Shown: in pieces, positions 23,385 through 34,137 of the stretch
Layout of the letters: each line of letters starts with the position of its first letter
Position numbering within the stretch: position 1 is the stretch's first letter
NCBI GenBank assembly: GCA_958510875.1
Contig: OY294068.1
Coordinates: forward strand, 17,960,297 to 18,024,296
Reading direction: 5' to 3'
DNA length: 64,000 nt
DNA from: Endomychus coccineus
Lineage: Eukaryota; Arthropoda; Insecta; Coleoptera; Endomychidae
Notes under the pieces: model-generated
What the model was told of the DNA's origin: nothing
The model's input: only the letters and a program-made list of their open reading frames with translations
The model's database searches: none
Translations under genes and position numbers: made by a program

Positions 23385-23590
23385 TTTGTTATAAACAAAT
23401 TATATTTATTATTATATAAACGAATTTGACCAAAATAAACAATTATGTTTATGAATAAAAATACGAATTTGACCAAAATATCGAGTTTATAGTTGTTTTC
23501 GGACAATTTTGGCCTTTGGAGTACGATTTCATTGCTATTATGGTCTTTAAATTGATACACGAAATTTTGAATTGTTATAAACAAATTATT
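23385..23590 (+). repeat. Left arm of a large inverted repeat
   Basis: This segment (ACAAATTATATTTATTATTA, ATCGAGTTTATAGTTGTTTT, ACAATTTTGGCC, GAATTGTTATAAACAA) recurs inverted at 26767-26895. The left arm also holds an internal ~50-bp duplication of ACGAATTTGACCAAAAT. The two arms bracket the LTR-like repeat and its nested hAT, so they look like the inverted ends of an older foldback element that was split. Confidence 0.6.
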
Positions 23591-23830
23591 TATTAAAAAA
23601 TTGTAACATGGTTTTCTCTCTATTAAACTCTATAAAACTTTCCTAAAGAATTTACATTATTCCTATTCACTAATATTCATTTATTTGCAGTATGGTCTTT
23701 TAATTTAGAGAACCATGACACGTTGGATTTTGATCTCAATCATGAATTAGCCAGAACAAACGTGAAAAATAGATTTGACACTTACCCCTTTCTATTTCAC
23801 TAGACACTTATGAATTTAAACACTGGAAAG

Positions 23831-25502
23831 CAGTGGCGGCTCGTGAATTTTTGAGAGAGGAGGCTGGACATAAAACGTTTTTGTAAAAATATACTCTATT
23901 CACAGCCTTTTAACCTTTGCACAGCGATCGTACCAGCTACTTCAGTGACAAAATTAATTGTTACCCAGCAAGAACCAACGTGGAGGTATAGAGTTTCTCT
24001 TGCCAACAAATTTTTTTGTCTTTTATTTTTTTGGAATTTTAATAGTTATCCTTTTTTTTGGAATTTTTCATATTTTGTTTTTTTTTATCAATTTTATTAT
24101 TTTTTTCCATATATTAACGGAATTCTACGGTCTTTAGTTTGCGAAAAATGATCAATAATATTATCAAAAAATGTATCATTTTGTTTTAAGTGTTTTACTA
24201 AATCTTTTTCAATAGATATTAAACTAACATTGTTTTAATTCGTTTGAGAGTAGAAAATGATCTCTCCACCGATGCCGACGTGACAGAAATGGTGACTGTC
24301 AAACAAAGTAGTTTATAAAACAGGGGTAAAACTTGTTGCAAATCTTAAAGTGTATTGGGGAACTCTTTTGAAAAAGATTCGAAAAATCTTCTATTCGTTA
24401 AGTCAAAAAACTTCAATTCATGTAAATCGGAAAATCGAATCTCAATTTGACCTTTAATAGTATCCAAAATTTCATAAAAAAGTTGTTTATAATGTAGTTT
24501 CTTGTCTACCAAATTATATGTTTTCCTCCTTTTCGCGGGAGGAGCCACATCAGTTGAAAAATTTTCAAATAAAATATTAAAATGAAATTCTGTATTACGG
24601 AAACTTGAAATTTTTCCAATTAAATGTTTCAAACGATCTCTTGAATTTATGTTGTAAAATTTAAAAAAATAAGATCAGTTTGTTGAAATATTAATTTGAA
24701 ATTATCAAGAAAAAACAAAAATTCTTCATTTTCTAAATAATATTTTAAACCAACAGCAGCATTTAATGAAACCTGATCTGTTGAAAAATCATCACTGTTT
24801 AATACAAAATCAAATGTTTTAATCAATTTGTCTTTATTTTTATGGATGGTAAATACTGCACATGATGTTACAGGGAAATCAATGATTTTTTTTAAACTTC
24901 GTCTTGTCAATACTACTATTAGTATTAACAATGATCGATTTTGATAGTTACCTGACATTGCTAATCCTTTCAAATCCGGTAAAGGCCGTTTATTTAAAAG
25001 AAACACTTTTATCATATGTTAATTCACTAAATGGATTTTCTAAAAGGCAGCAACTAACTCACTAACACTCATTTTAAATTTACAACAGACAACAATCTAA
25101 CCTTACTTCGCGTGGCATGACAACATGACATAAACAAACAAGCACTGACTGACCTACTCAGCAGTCGGCAGAACGCACGTCTCGTATGTCATAGATTGCT
25201 AGCGGCTGCCGCAGGCTAGCCTCCAGAGGGTGTTGCCGTTTTCGCTGATTTACCCAGTTGGCGTTCGGACTGGTCGGAAAAACGGCAACTGCGTTGAACA
25301 ACACATGCTCAGCGTTTGAGATATATAGAGAGTCTAGCCTCAGGGCACTGTTGCCAGATTAAAAATAACTACTGAGAACGGGGAATTAATTGTGAAATTT
25401 TTAAAATCATCAGAGAAACAGGAAATAAAATGGAGAATGATCATCAAGATAAGTTGGTGAGGAGGCTGAGCCTCCTTAGCCTTCTTAGAGGAGCCGCCAC
25501 CG
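23831..25502 (-). mobile_element. hAT DNA transposon, internally deleted
   Basis: The left terminus is CAGTGGCGGCTCGTGAATTT and the right terminus ends GAGCCGCCACCG, the inverted partner with one change. An 8-bp duplication CTGGAAAG flanks it exactly (23823-23830 and 25503-25510), as expected for the hAT superfamily. The 1.67-kb body contains only the C-terminal half of a transposase on the minus strand, so the N-terminal zinc finger and the first catalytic part are gone. It sits inside the LTR-like repeat. It could only move if helped by another copy, and the changed terminal bases may prevent that. Confidence 0.9.
24219..25015 (-). pseudogene. hAT transposase C-terminal fragment (ZMYM1-like)
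   Basis: Frame 1 (25015-24647) has SLNAAVGLKYYLENEEFLFF and FKLIFQQTDL, a block typical of the insertion domain of ZMYM1-type hAT transposases. After a frameshift, frame 2 (24632-24345) has PPAKRRKTYN and HYKQLFYEILDTI...RFSDL. Past an in-frame TAA at 24345-24347 the same frame continues TISVTSASVERSFSTLKRIK, the hAT C-terminal dimerisation motif. The transposase would bind the element ends and cut by a DDE mechanism, but the RNase H-like core is largely missing here. Non-functional. Confidence 0.85.
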
Positions 25503-26766
25503 CTGGAAAGTAAATGGAGGGATAAACGCTAGTTTTAATCAGAGAAACTCGTACTCAACAACAATAAAATATTTAATAAACAACAATTAAAAGATAATGA
25601 TAATAATAATAAAAAGAATATATATGATAATTAAGGATAATGAAAAAGAAATATTGTAGTTAACGTTATTGCTAATATTATAAAATTACTAATAAAAATA
25701 ATCTAATAATGAAACCTAAAGCTAAATAAAATTACATTTAAATTATTAATTATATTAATTAGAGAATCTAAATTAACTGAACTAAAGAAATGAAACTAGA
25801 ATTATCAAAATGATTTCCCAACCAGGATTGGAATCGAAAAGCTATGAATCAATTAAATGTATTATTAACTTTAACTTGAATACAACTGATTTGAATTAAA
25901 CTGAAAGGTTGATTCTAGCGAAAACACCCTCTTACCAAGAAAACACTCTGAATAATCTAGTAACATTAATTTAATTAAAAATGACAAAGTGTCACGTGAT
26001 TTTCCAAGAGACTTATTCAAGTTCGAAAATATAACTGAAGGTTTTTCCGCTTTCTGTTGATATGTATAATGCGTCCTTTTTCTGCAATTAGGGAATGATC
26101 CCCGAATTATTTAACCAATGATTTTACTTATAGTGATCCTGGTTTTACTTTTGTACCAATAATATCGCTAGTAAATTTGGAAGAATTGTTTCTAAGGTGA
26201 GGATTTCTAAGCTTATATGTCCTTTTCTAAATATTGCTAACTGATTTGAATATACATATTATTTCAACTTCAAGACTATTATTAAGTACAATTTCGATGA
26301 TCTCCAGAAGGGTCACCTAAGGTTTATCGTGTAGCTAATCATTAGTTTCTCGTCCTAACTTGGTTATCAATGTTGTCAGGTTTATAGCTTCCTTTAAAAT
26401 AAACTTTTGAATTTATTGCAACCCCTTTGACCTCCTCAGCTATGGTAACATATCACCCACGTTGAAGCGAGTATGAAACTGATTTTGTGTTTATTTAAGA
26501 AATTCATTCAATATTTCCCACGATAAAATGTGTTATTGGTGAGAAACAGAAAACATGTGGCAAACCCCAATGAGTTCTTATTACTTTGGTCTAGATATTT
26601 TAATCTTACATCAAATTTTAATTTTCTAAATATGATTTTGTTTTTTTCAACTATTGGAAATAACCTGTACATAACCCTTATTACAAAATAAAGAAAAAAG
26701 AAATGTGACATTTTTACCCATTTTTATATAATATGCACGCTCAGAACTCTTATTTGACAAAACATA

Positions 26767-26895
26767 ATTGTTTATAACAATCCAAAAATTTAGTAATTAA
26801 ATCGTTCTCAGGAGGCCAAAATTATCCGACCACGACTATAAACTCGACATTTTGGGCAAATTCGTATATTCAATAATAAATATAATTTGTTACTA
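26767..26895 (-). repeat. Right arm of a large inverted repeat
   Basis: Inverted counterpart of 23385-23590 (for example TATAAACTCGACATTTTGGG against the left arm's CCAAAATATCGAGTTTATA). It lacks the internal duplication present in the left arm. See the left-arm entry. Confidence 0.6.
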
Positions 26896-27077
26896 TTACT
26901 AAAGTAGATATTATCAATATCCATAAGCATAGTAAATATAAGCCACTACGTTTCCAATCGATCCAGTTAAATAACCCACGAAATACTCGTAAATAACAGA
27001 ATATTTTTGAATCAGGAAGTTATCGATTTGATAACGTCATATGGATGGATTTCGCAATACGGATTTTTAAACTAATT

Positions 27078-27312
27078 CAAAAATGTGATCACAAAACAAA
27101 CTGTACATGTTTTGAGCGGTGATTAAAGTTTGAAGCTGTGATACGGGTTGCGATTAAAAATATTGCAGGTTACGAAAACATTATTGGTATTGAGCAAAGC
27201 AATTTCATCCATCATTTCTAATCCTTTCGCTGTAATTTTTCATCAGCAAGTATCGTGTATCGATATTCTTAGTTGTTTAGTTGCTCTATGTAAATTCACT
27301 AATGGGAGTAGA
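27078..27312 (+). repeat. Satellite-like unit, dispersed copy
   Basis: Matches the 18.6-20.4 kb unit: ACATGTTTTGAGCGG, GATTAAAGT, ATCGATATTCTTAGTTG, ATTCACTAATGGGA. About 100 bp (27140-27240) have no counterpart in the other copies and are probably an insertion. Confidence 0.6.
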
Positions 27313-27338
27313 ATATCAGGCTCTATATTCCCAATATC

Positions 27339-27460
27339 TCTCTATCTCTCTGTCTCTCTGTCTCTCTATCTCTCTGTTTCTGTGTCTCTCTCTGTTCTTG
27401 TGTCTCTCTCTGTTCCTGTGTCTCTCTCTGTTTCTCTGTCTCTATTTCTGTCTGTCTGTC

Positions 27461-27519
<59 letters not shown>

Positions 27520-27520
27520 G
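27339..27520 (+). repeat. TC/TCTG-rich microsatellite
   Basis: About 180 bp of pure pyrimidine-rich repeats (TCTCTG, TCTG, then a run of TC). The 'proteins' encoded by it on either strand are translation products of the repeat, not genes. Confidence 0.95.
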
Positions 27521-27549
27521 TGTTGTGATGCACCATTATGACGGACATC

Positions 27550-29084
27550 CATCACCTACCTACATATTTTAATTTGTTTAGCATGGCTAAATTGTACATA
27601 TAAGCCCAAATTGACAGTTTTTCCTTCAGAATTGTAACAAAAGTCTAATGTTTATGAAAATGTGTATGCAAGTAAACGAATACGTGAGAGAACATTCAAT
27701 CGTTGTTCCTGCAAATTGAGGGTAATACTCTTCACCATTTAAGGTGACCATGAGCAAATTCGCTTCCGAAAAGTGCTTCAGATTAGTTGAAATTCAAGTG
27801 GCAAAAAGGTGACAGGGTAATAGTAATTTACGTTACAGGGACGGGAAATTACTTATCGAAGTACAAGATTAGTTCCTTACTGACGAGGCTTAGTCTGAAT
27901 TTTCTAAAATAGCCAAGTGTCGTAAAACTTCTTATTTCATACTGTTTCACTAGAATAAAATTCTTTTTTACTCTGACGGGTATCTATATTTTCAAAATAT
28001 CAGTTCCATTGTCGCTTTTGAATAGTCGCTGATAGTGACTATCGCGCGTTTCTAACGAAGTGCCCGCACTTAATTGTTGACCCAGTCCTACCCTGATCAA
28101 AACAAATAATATGCACAAGCCCACTCATTATGTTAACTCATGCCAGCTGAAACGTAGCAATTTTGATGTTTCATCCACAACGGTTTAGAAATAATGGAAT
28201 CCTTGCAGCAGCGTACATTTCCTGATAACTCATCACTAATGTAGGTGTATTAAATATTTCCGTAACATATAAAATGCACTCTTCCGTGTTCGCTGTGACA
28301 TGTCCTGATGAAACCTATGAGAATCAGTTTCAAACCTTCAATATGAATCGCGAATAATCCGGATATACTTGCAGGAATATCACTGTATTATTTAATGGCT
28401 TGAATTATTCACGGTAGGATGTCAATGTTCACAAGTCACTAATAAGAGGTTATTATCCGTATTTTATCTGCCTTCTTTATAGTTTATTCATTAATGTACT
28501 AGCAAATTAGTATTATATCGATTTCAGCTTTCCGATGCAGTATTGAGAAAGCTAATTTGAAATATGATGTTTTTTACAGTTGAAATGTTCAGAATCAGAT
28601 TAATGATTAACATAATGAAAATACCTTGCACTTTAATAGACAACAATCGTAGAACTCTGTAGGTGAATTGAAAGCTATAGTTTGATAGAAGGAAGAATTC
28701 ACAATTTATGAGAAAAATTCTAATGAGAACATGTATATCAAAATAGAACAGTAGTGGAAACCAAGAAATGCCGAGTATTAATAATAGTATCAACGAAACC
28801 TTGAGAATGTATATAAAAATAACTACTTTTTCTTTGGAATTCAACTCATGCATCAAAATTTCTATCCTAATTATTATATTGTGGAAATTTTTCAAGTCAC
28901 AAAGACCTCACATCTTAGTCATGCCAAAAATAACCGATTTTTACAGTGGAATAGCAATGGGAACCAATTTTCATTTCGTTGTATGTCAATCGATCAATCA
29001 ATCAAAATAAGAGAGGACTTCTTCAGAGCAGTTAGACCGCCTGTTTGTTTCATTGCGCGGCCCTTGATACCAGATTAAGTCCAG
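27550..29084. other. No confident gene; one hydrophobic frame
   Basis: Mostly AT-rich unrecognised sequence; the only frame of interest is at 28524-28895 (separate entry). Confidence 0.35.
28524..28895 (-). other. Unassigned hydrophobic open frame (123 codons)
   Basis: A minus-strand frame of 123 codons has two or three long hydrophobic segments (around residues 24-50, 55-68 and 88-105) with interspersed basic residues, such as LILLLILGISWF and GIFIMLIINLILN. The look is that of a multi-pass membrane protein; insect chemoreceptors (7tm_6/7tm_7) are one possibility, but I cannot see the family's C-terminal TYxxxxxQ-type signature or convincing splice sites. AT-rich chance frames often look hydrophobic, so this may not be a gene. 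Confidence 0.2.
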
Positions 29085-29345
29085 TAGGACCAAGGTAGTA
29101 TCGAAGGTTAGAATTCTTCATGAATTGGTGTCTCTTATGCGTTGCCTAGGTATTGTATTCTAAGAGAAGCCAGTGCTGGACATTCCACTAGGATATGAAA
29201 GGTAGTTTCGTTCGCTTCTCTGCATCTTTTACAACCAGGGTCATCATCAATGCCCATTAAGTGTAGATGTCTTTCTATTCAGATGACAGTGTCCTGTGAG
29301 GACAGTTTTATGTGTCTTCTGCTCATAGATAGAAGAATTTTCGAG
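29085..29345 (-). pseudogene. RNase H-type LINE C-terminal scrap
   Basis: On the minus strand TVLTGHCHLNR (near 29310) and, after a 1-nt frameshift, HLHLMGIDDDPGCKRCREAN (near 29275), then FHILVECPAL. This is the TGH...HL landmark and the CxxC...H...C knuckle at the end of RNase H-bearing LINE ORF2 proteins. It is more similar to the 7945-8590 relic than to the 21.4-kb one in layout. No RNase H catalytic block was recognised upstream. Confidence 0.7.
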
Positions 29346-30402
29346 CTCCAATATCAGTTACAATGGGTCTTAAATGTAAAACTTGTATGTAGTTTTGGAA
29401 GCCCATAGATGTAAGGGGCTTGTTCATCATGGCAAATTTTTCAATTCAACTCGAAGTACTCTTAGGCTAATGTATTTCCTTTATTTTCTATGATCAACAC
29501 ATGAAGAAAACGTATGATTTGATGAGAATAGTTCTATGTATCCACGTTATATCTATGTTTGAATATCTAGACGATTATTTCAGAGAATACAGAAAAGTTT
29601 ATGATCTCTGCTTCGGTGCAGCGTGCCTGATAGAAATATGGATGCATTAGATCTGAGTTACCTCCCTAAAATGTTCCGTTTGTTATGAAAAGGAGCGGAA
29701 TCTTATAGTGGACAAACATTTTCAATCTATTTATGAACGTGCGTACTTCGTATGCTTTGTCAGGCAAATTAAGTTATTATTCATGAGACACATATGTATG
29801 TCTCCTATGAAGTCCAGACCCCAGTAAAATTATTCTCAAAGCAAATGCAATTTGCAACGTACCATGTAGAGATAGTGCAGGCTTTAATATTTAAGCGAGT
29901 CTCTGAAATTATCTTCCTAGTAGCCATTCTCTAGCACGAACAGTCAGATATAGCGACATCGACGTCTTTCTGAATATGAATCACTTCTGTAATGAATTCA
30001 CTTAGCTGGATTCTAGAATGCCCGTTATCAAACGGCCTGGGATATCTTCTTCATATACGGATGCTGGATACACTTCTCATAAATTCGTGATGCAACAGCA
30101 TTTTAAATAGCTGAATCGCATCTCAGGTAATATTATACAGCTTTTGTGACCTAAATTCTATGGGAATTCATACAGTATTCTTCTTGAAAGTTATTGATAT
30201 AATGTTTAGTTAAAGTTTCTGAACCCAATTAGCTTGAAAGTTCATACTTGAGCTACCAAGTACACATTCATTTGTCCTCGTTTATTTACGTATTTTATCT
30301 TAGTATGGGGTTTCTCTAGTCTAGATCGATTAGTAATTAATGATTGCTACCACGGAACGGTGTTGCCAACTGGCATTAAAATAATGCCTGTATGTAGATT
30401 CC
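29346..30402. other. No gene recognised
   Basis: AT-rich. A possible LINE scrap at about 29580-29690 (plus strand, with CSVPDRNMDALDL) is too weak to call. A ~35-bp block near 30320 recurs near 11795. Confidence 0.35.
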
Positions 30403-30415
30403 AATTGATCGTTAT
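30403..30415 (+). repeat. Target-site duplication, left copy (Penelope 1)
   Basis: AATTGATCGTTAT, identical to 32399-32411. The two copies bracket the Penelope-like insertion exactly. Confidence 0.85.
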
Positions 30416-30500
30416 AAGATAATAAGATTCTTGACCCAGTATGAATTATATAAAAAATTCTCGGGAATTAGATCACATTAACACTCTGTTATAAATGTTC

Positions 30501-30542
30501 GTCTTTACGTACGTTTCGGTCTCACGACCATCATCAGAAGAC
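30501..30542 (-). ncRNA. Hammerhead ribozyme, Penelope 1 3' terminal repeat
   Basis: Minus strand: stem I GTCTT, core CTGATGA, stem II GGTC-GTGA-GACC, core GAAA, minimal stem III within CGTACG, then UA, then AAGAC, which pairs perfectly with GTCTT. Every conserved core base is present and cleavage is predicted after A at 30506. This is a type I minimal hammerhead of the kind documented in Penelope-like elements, where it is thought to process element RNA. Best preserved copy in the window. Confidence 0.85.
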
Positions 30543-30923
30543 TTATTTTGTTAATAAGGGGTTAACTAAAACTAATTAGCACAAGCGTCCATATCGCACA
30601 ATCTTCAATCAAAAAGCTCACGCCGTCGAAACGAACAGAACCACGAATAATCGAAAATTGTATCGTTAATATTAAAGTATAGATTTTTTTGTAACAAGAA
30701 ACCACTGTTAAGTAATATTCTCATAATGTACAAACGCATATTGCTATGGTTTCAAAGCAACTGAAGTTCTAAGCTATTTGTTTGTAATAACACGACCCAG
30801 ATGTAGATTTATGACGTACTTGAAAAGGTTTTAGACCTGCATTGGAATTTAGTTTACTTTAAGCGTTCTTCCTAAAATATACTTTTAACATTATAAAGAC
30901 GTATGTAGGAATTTGCAAGAGTT

Positions 30924-32298
30924 TTAATTAATCAAGTTAGTATAAATCTGACTCAATCCTTGAATATCATTCCTATGATTTAAAGAATTTGAATCCCTTT
31001 TTATGTGAATCATCTCCAGGATAGATCTTTTATAATAATTGGTTTCTTTAGTTAAAATATTAACATTTTTGTAATCAAATTGATGGTTATAATCAAAACA
31101 GTGCTTAGCAAGGGCGGTGGAATTTTCTAAGTTATTATTTCTTGTGCTATACTTATGGCCGTACATTCTTTTTTGTAAATATTGTTTAGAGATTCCAGTA
31201 TAAGTTCCATCACAATCTAAACAATTCAATTTTTATACTGTGTGGGTTTGTTTATCTTTAGGTATTACAGGTTTTAGATTTGAGAAATATTTCCCAACAC
31301 AGTTAGTAGGTTTATGCGCAACATTTATATCGTACTTTTTCAAACATTTCTTAATTTTTTCTGAGGTCTCCGGAATGTCTGGTAAAGTTATATAATTGTC
31401 TGTATTACCTGTTATGTTATTTTTATAAGAAGAACCATTATAGATTTTGTTTATTCTCTCTTTAATGATAGGATTGTAGAAAGTTTTAGGGTAGCCATTC
31501 ATTTCCAATGCATTACGAACAATTTTTAAATTTTTGGGACGGTCCTCGGCGTGGGATAATTTTACCGCGCGGTCTGTGAGGCTGTTTATGACACTTTTTT
31601 TATAACAAGCTGGTGCAACGGAATTGAAATGAAGATAACGTTGAGACCAGACTTCTTTAGTAAACCAAGAAGTTTTTATTTTTCCATCTGCATCATGCCT
31701 AATGGTCATATCTAGAAAATTAATGTTATTGTTTATTTCTATTTCACAAGTGAATTGAAGTTTACAATGGAAATTGTTAAATTTATTGATTACATATTGA
31801 ATTTTATCGTTGGGAACACACATAAGGCAATCATCTACATACCGTTTAAAGAATACAGGCTGAAAATCTAATGAATTTATAACAGATTCCTCTAGGCATT
31901 CCATAACGAGTAATGGTAGCTGAAATAGGAGATCCCATTGCTGTGCCGAAAATTTGTCCAAAATATTTCTCACCGTACTGGAAATAAGTGCATTCTAAAC
32001 AAAACTTTACCGCATTAATAAAATCCGATTGATCAAGAGGTGTGTGGTTTTTAATCTCTGGCCAACGTTTTTTGATGCAATTTAATGCCAAAACGACAGG
32101 TATATTTGTAAATAAAGAAACAACATCCAAGGAAATTAGTTGATGGTTTACTGGTACGGATTGATTTTTCATAAATTCATTAAAATGCCATGAGTCTTTC
32201 ACATAAAATTCATTTTTTCCTATTATATTATTGATAGATTTTGATAGAAATTTTGATAAATTGTAAGTAGGCGCTCCAATATTACTTATAATTAACAA
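30924..32298 (-). pseudogene. Penelope RT and GIY-YIG endonuclease, 5'-truncated
   Basis: On the minus strand the first frame (32298-31846) starts within RT and holds LISLDVVSLFTNIP (motif A, catalytic D) and GTAMGSPIS (motif B). A 1-nt frameshift near 31920 leads to frame 2 with FFKRYVDDCLMCVP (motif C, YVDD) and NNINFLDMTI. Thumb sequence follows to KQTHTV, then an in-frame TAA at 31230-31232 where a tyrosine is usual, and the same frame continues into the endonuclease: LNCLDCDGTYTG, then QYLQKRMYGHKYS and ALAKHCFDYNHQF. GIY-YIG residues R and H are recognisable, though the first motif is degenerate. The linker is normal for Penelope proteins. One frameshift and one stop are the only lesions seen, so decay is slight. 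RT N-terminus missing. Confidence 0.9.
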
Positions 32299-32303
32299 AA
32301 TAA

Positions 32304-32345
32304 GTCTTCTGATGATGGTTGTGAGACCGAAACGTACGTAAAGAC
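32304..32345 (+). ncRNA. Hammerhead ribozyme, inverted 5' repeat of Penelope 1
   Basis: Plus strand: stem I GTCTT, core CTGATGA, stem II GGTT-GTGA-GACC (one G-U pair), GAAA, minimal stem III in CGTACG, UA, AAGAC. All core bases intact; antisense to the element's gene because this terminal copy is inverted. Predicted cleavage after A at 32340. Confidence 0.85.
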
Positions 32346-32398
32346 GAACATTTATAACAGAGTGTTAATGTGACCTAATTCCCGAGAATTTTTTATAT

Positions 32399-32411
32399 AA
32401 TTGATCGTTAT
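32399..32411 (+). repeat. Target-site duplication, right copy (Penelope 1)
   Basis: AATTGATCGTTAT, identical to 30403-30415. Confidence 0.85.
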
Positions 32412-32616
32412 TCAACAATGTGTTACTTATGCATTTATTAATGAGGTGAGCAATATCCTTTTCTGTGTCACTTTCATGAACAACAAAATTTTAAATAATT
32501 ATAGTCCTCTCCATTATATGCTTTAAGACTGAGTCACAAAGAAACATACGCTTATCCAAAATCATATATAAATTCACGAGAAATAGGTCACACTAGCACA
32601 TATGCTCATTATTTTC

Positions 32617-32658
32617 GACTTTACGTACGTTTCGGTCTGACGACCATCATCAGAAGAC
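32617..32658 (-). ncRNA. Hammerhead ribozyme, Penelope 2 3' terminal repeat
   Basis: Minus strand: GTCTT, CTGATGA, stem II GGTC-GTCA-GACC, GAAA, CGTACG, UA, then AAGTC. Core and stem II are intact, but stem I has one mismatch (AAGTC against the expected AAGAC), so activity is probably reduced. Confidence 0.75.
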
Positions 32659-33151
32659 CTATCAATGTATAAAACGTGATTTCTTGGAACTAATTGTAAC
32701 ATGACAAGGCTTCCTAATCGCACTAATTTCACTTAAAAATGCCCAATTCACCGAAACGAACAGAAACAATCGAAATTGTAGTACATTACTGTTTTGAGTA
32801 GGTATATGAATCAAGAATCCACTGCTTAGCAGCAATTTTCTTATAAGCTTAGAAGTCATACAAATCACAGTATGTAATACGATTGAAGAACTGAACCAAA
32901 AATATATGGCTCGAGTATCCTTCCGAACCAGATGTTGAAGATTTATGAGGTAATAGAAAAAGGTTTCCAGACCTTATTAGAAATATCCAGCATTCTACCT
33001 AAAAAAAAATACTTTCAATATTATAAAGATGCACGTAGGAATTCGCAAGGGTTTTAATTAATTGAATTAGTATAAATGTGACTTAATGATTGAATATCTG
33101 TTCTATGATTTACTGATTTGGAGTCACGTTTTATGCGAATCATCTCCAGAA

Positions 33152-34137
33152 TATTTATGTATTTATTTATTTATTTATTGAATTAGTTTGAAAAGAAAAT
33201 ATACATAGAAAATATACAATTTTTCCAGTATACTCTCACGGAGGTAAACACAGTTACCTGTTTGTGAGACTGGTTGCTTAAAACTAAGAGAATAATCATA
33301 AACTAAACTAGATTATACTTGACTAAAAAAATAGACTTTAATATTAAAGTAGAAAATTAATATTAGGGTAAATTTGATTTGATCATTGTTATTATTGTTG
33401 TTATTATTATTATCCTTTTTTTTATTGCTTATTCAAATTATATTTCATGCAACATTAATATTTGCAATTATCCATTTTTTCAATTCTTTTTTTCTTTTGA
33501 TTTTATTTACAATAGTTTTATATTCATTAGGTAGGCTATTAAATATAAGTATTGCTTTGACATAACTCCTTTTACTGCTGACTGTTTTCGTTCTTTTGGG
33601 TAATTGAATGCTCTTATATCTAGTAACTCTGGTTGACTCAGCAAATATTTTGGAAAGGGTTTCATAATGGTATAATATTGATTCTAGAGCAAATTGTTGC
33701 TCAATGTTACATGGAACTTTTTCATATATAAATCTATTTTTACTAATTATTTTTAATAATTTATATTGCAATCTTTGTAGTAAGATTATTTGTGTTGGGT
33801 AGGCACCTCCCCAAGCTATGATACCATAACTTAATATACTATGAAATAGTGCATAATAGATTATCATTAGGGTCTTTTGCTGCATGATTTTCGATAATTT
33901 TCTAAAGATAAAGACTAAATATTTTGTTTTTTTCACTATTTGCTCAATATGAGTATTCCATTTCAATCTATAATCCAAAATTGAACCTAGATATTTACTT
34001 TGTTCAACCCTTTTTACATCTTTGTTTTTGATTGCTATTTGCATTGTGTCAGGTACACTATCACAATAATTAGCGAACGTTATAAATACAGTTTTATCAA
34101 TATTTAGTGACAATTTATTTAATAGAAATAGATTTTC
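33152..34137 (-). mobile_element. Young 5'-truncated LINE inside Penelope 2 (family B)
   Basis: Minus-strand insertion with a TAAA-type tail (33152-33185 on the plus strand as TATTTATTTATTTATT), a ~260-bp AT-rich 3' UTR and an unbroken RT C-terminal frame. Short similar flanks (AGAATA against AGAAATA) are a possible target duplication. Removing it rejoins the Penelope sequence, compared with element 1 at 31018-31046. Confidence 0.85.

Larger units (their letters stand above)
23602..26450 (+). repeat. LTR-like dispersed repeat, copy 2, split by hAT
   Basis: Begins TGTAACATGG and ends ATGGTAACA, and matches copy 1 (5420-6661, opposite strand) on both sides of an hAT insertion at 23831-25502. 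Without the hAT and its duplicated target it is about 1.17 kb. Matching blocks include GTTTGTTCTGGCTAA (inverted) near 23745 and TGATTTCCCAACC near 25812. TG...CA ends support an LTR; no TSD could be seen and no PBS or gag/pol follows. Confidence 0.6.
30416..32398 (-). mobile_element. Penelope-like element 1, truncated, with inverted terminal repeats
   Basis: A ~1.98-kb retroelement of the Penelope order, coding on the minus strand, flanked by a 13-bp duplication. The 3' terminal region (30416-30560) contains a hammerhead in the sense of the gene. An inverted copy of ~110 bp of that region (about 32287-32398) is attached to the 5' edge, with its hammerhead on the opposite strand. Between them lie an RT lacking its N-terminal half and a GIY-YIG endonuclease region. 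Such partial inverted copies at the 5' edge are known for Penelope elements. Low divergence between the two terminal copies suggests a fairly recent insertion. Confidence 0.9.

Noticed and set aside
27148..27548. Three long frames on both strands with repeated S/L/C/V or R/E residues
   Set aside because: They are translations of the TC-rich microsatellite at 27339-27520.
28768..29078. Two plus-strand frames of 80 and 76 codons
   Set aside because: Antisense to or overlapping the hydrophobic frame, with no domain.
29580..29690. Possible LINE C-terminus (CSVPDRNMDALDL)
   Set aside because: Only one short block, with stops on both sides; not enough to call a family.
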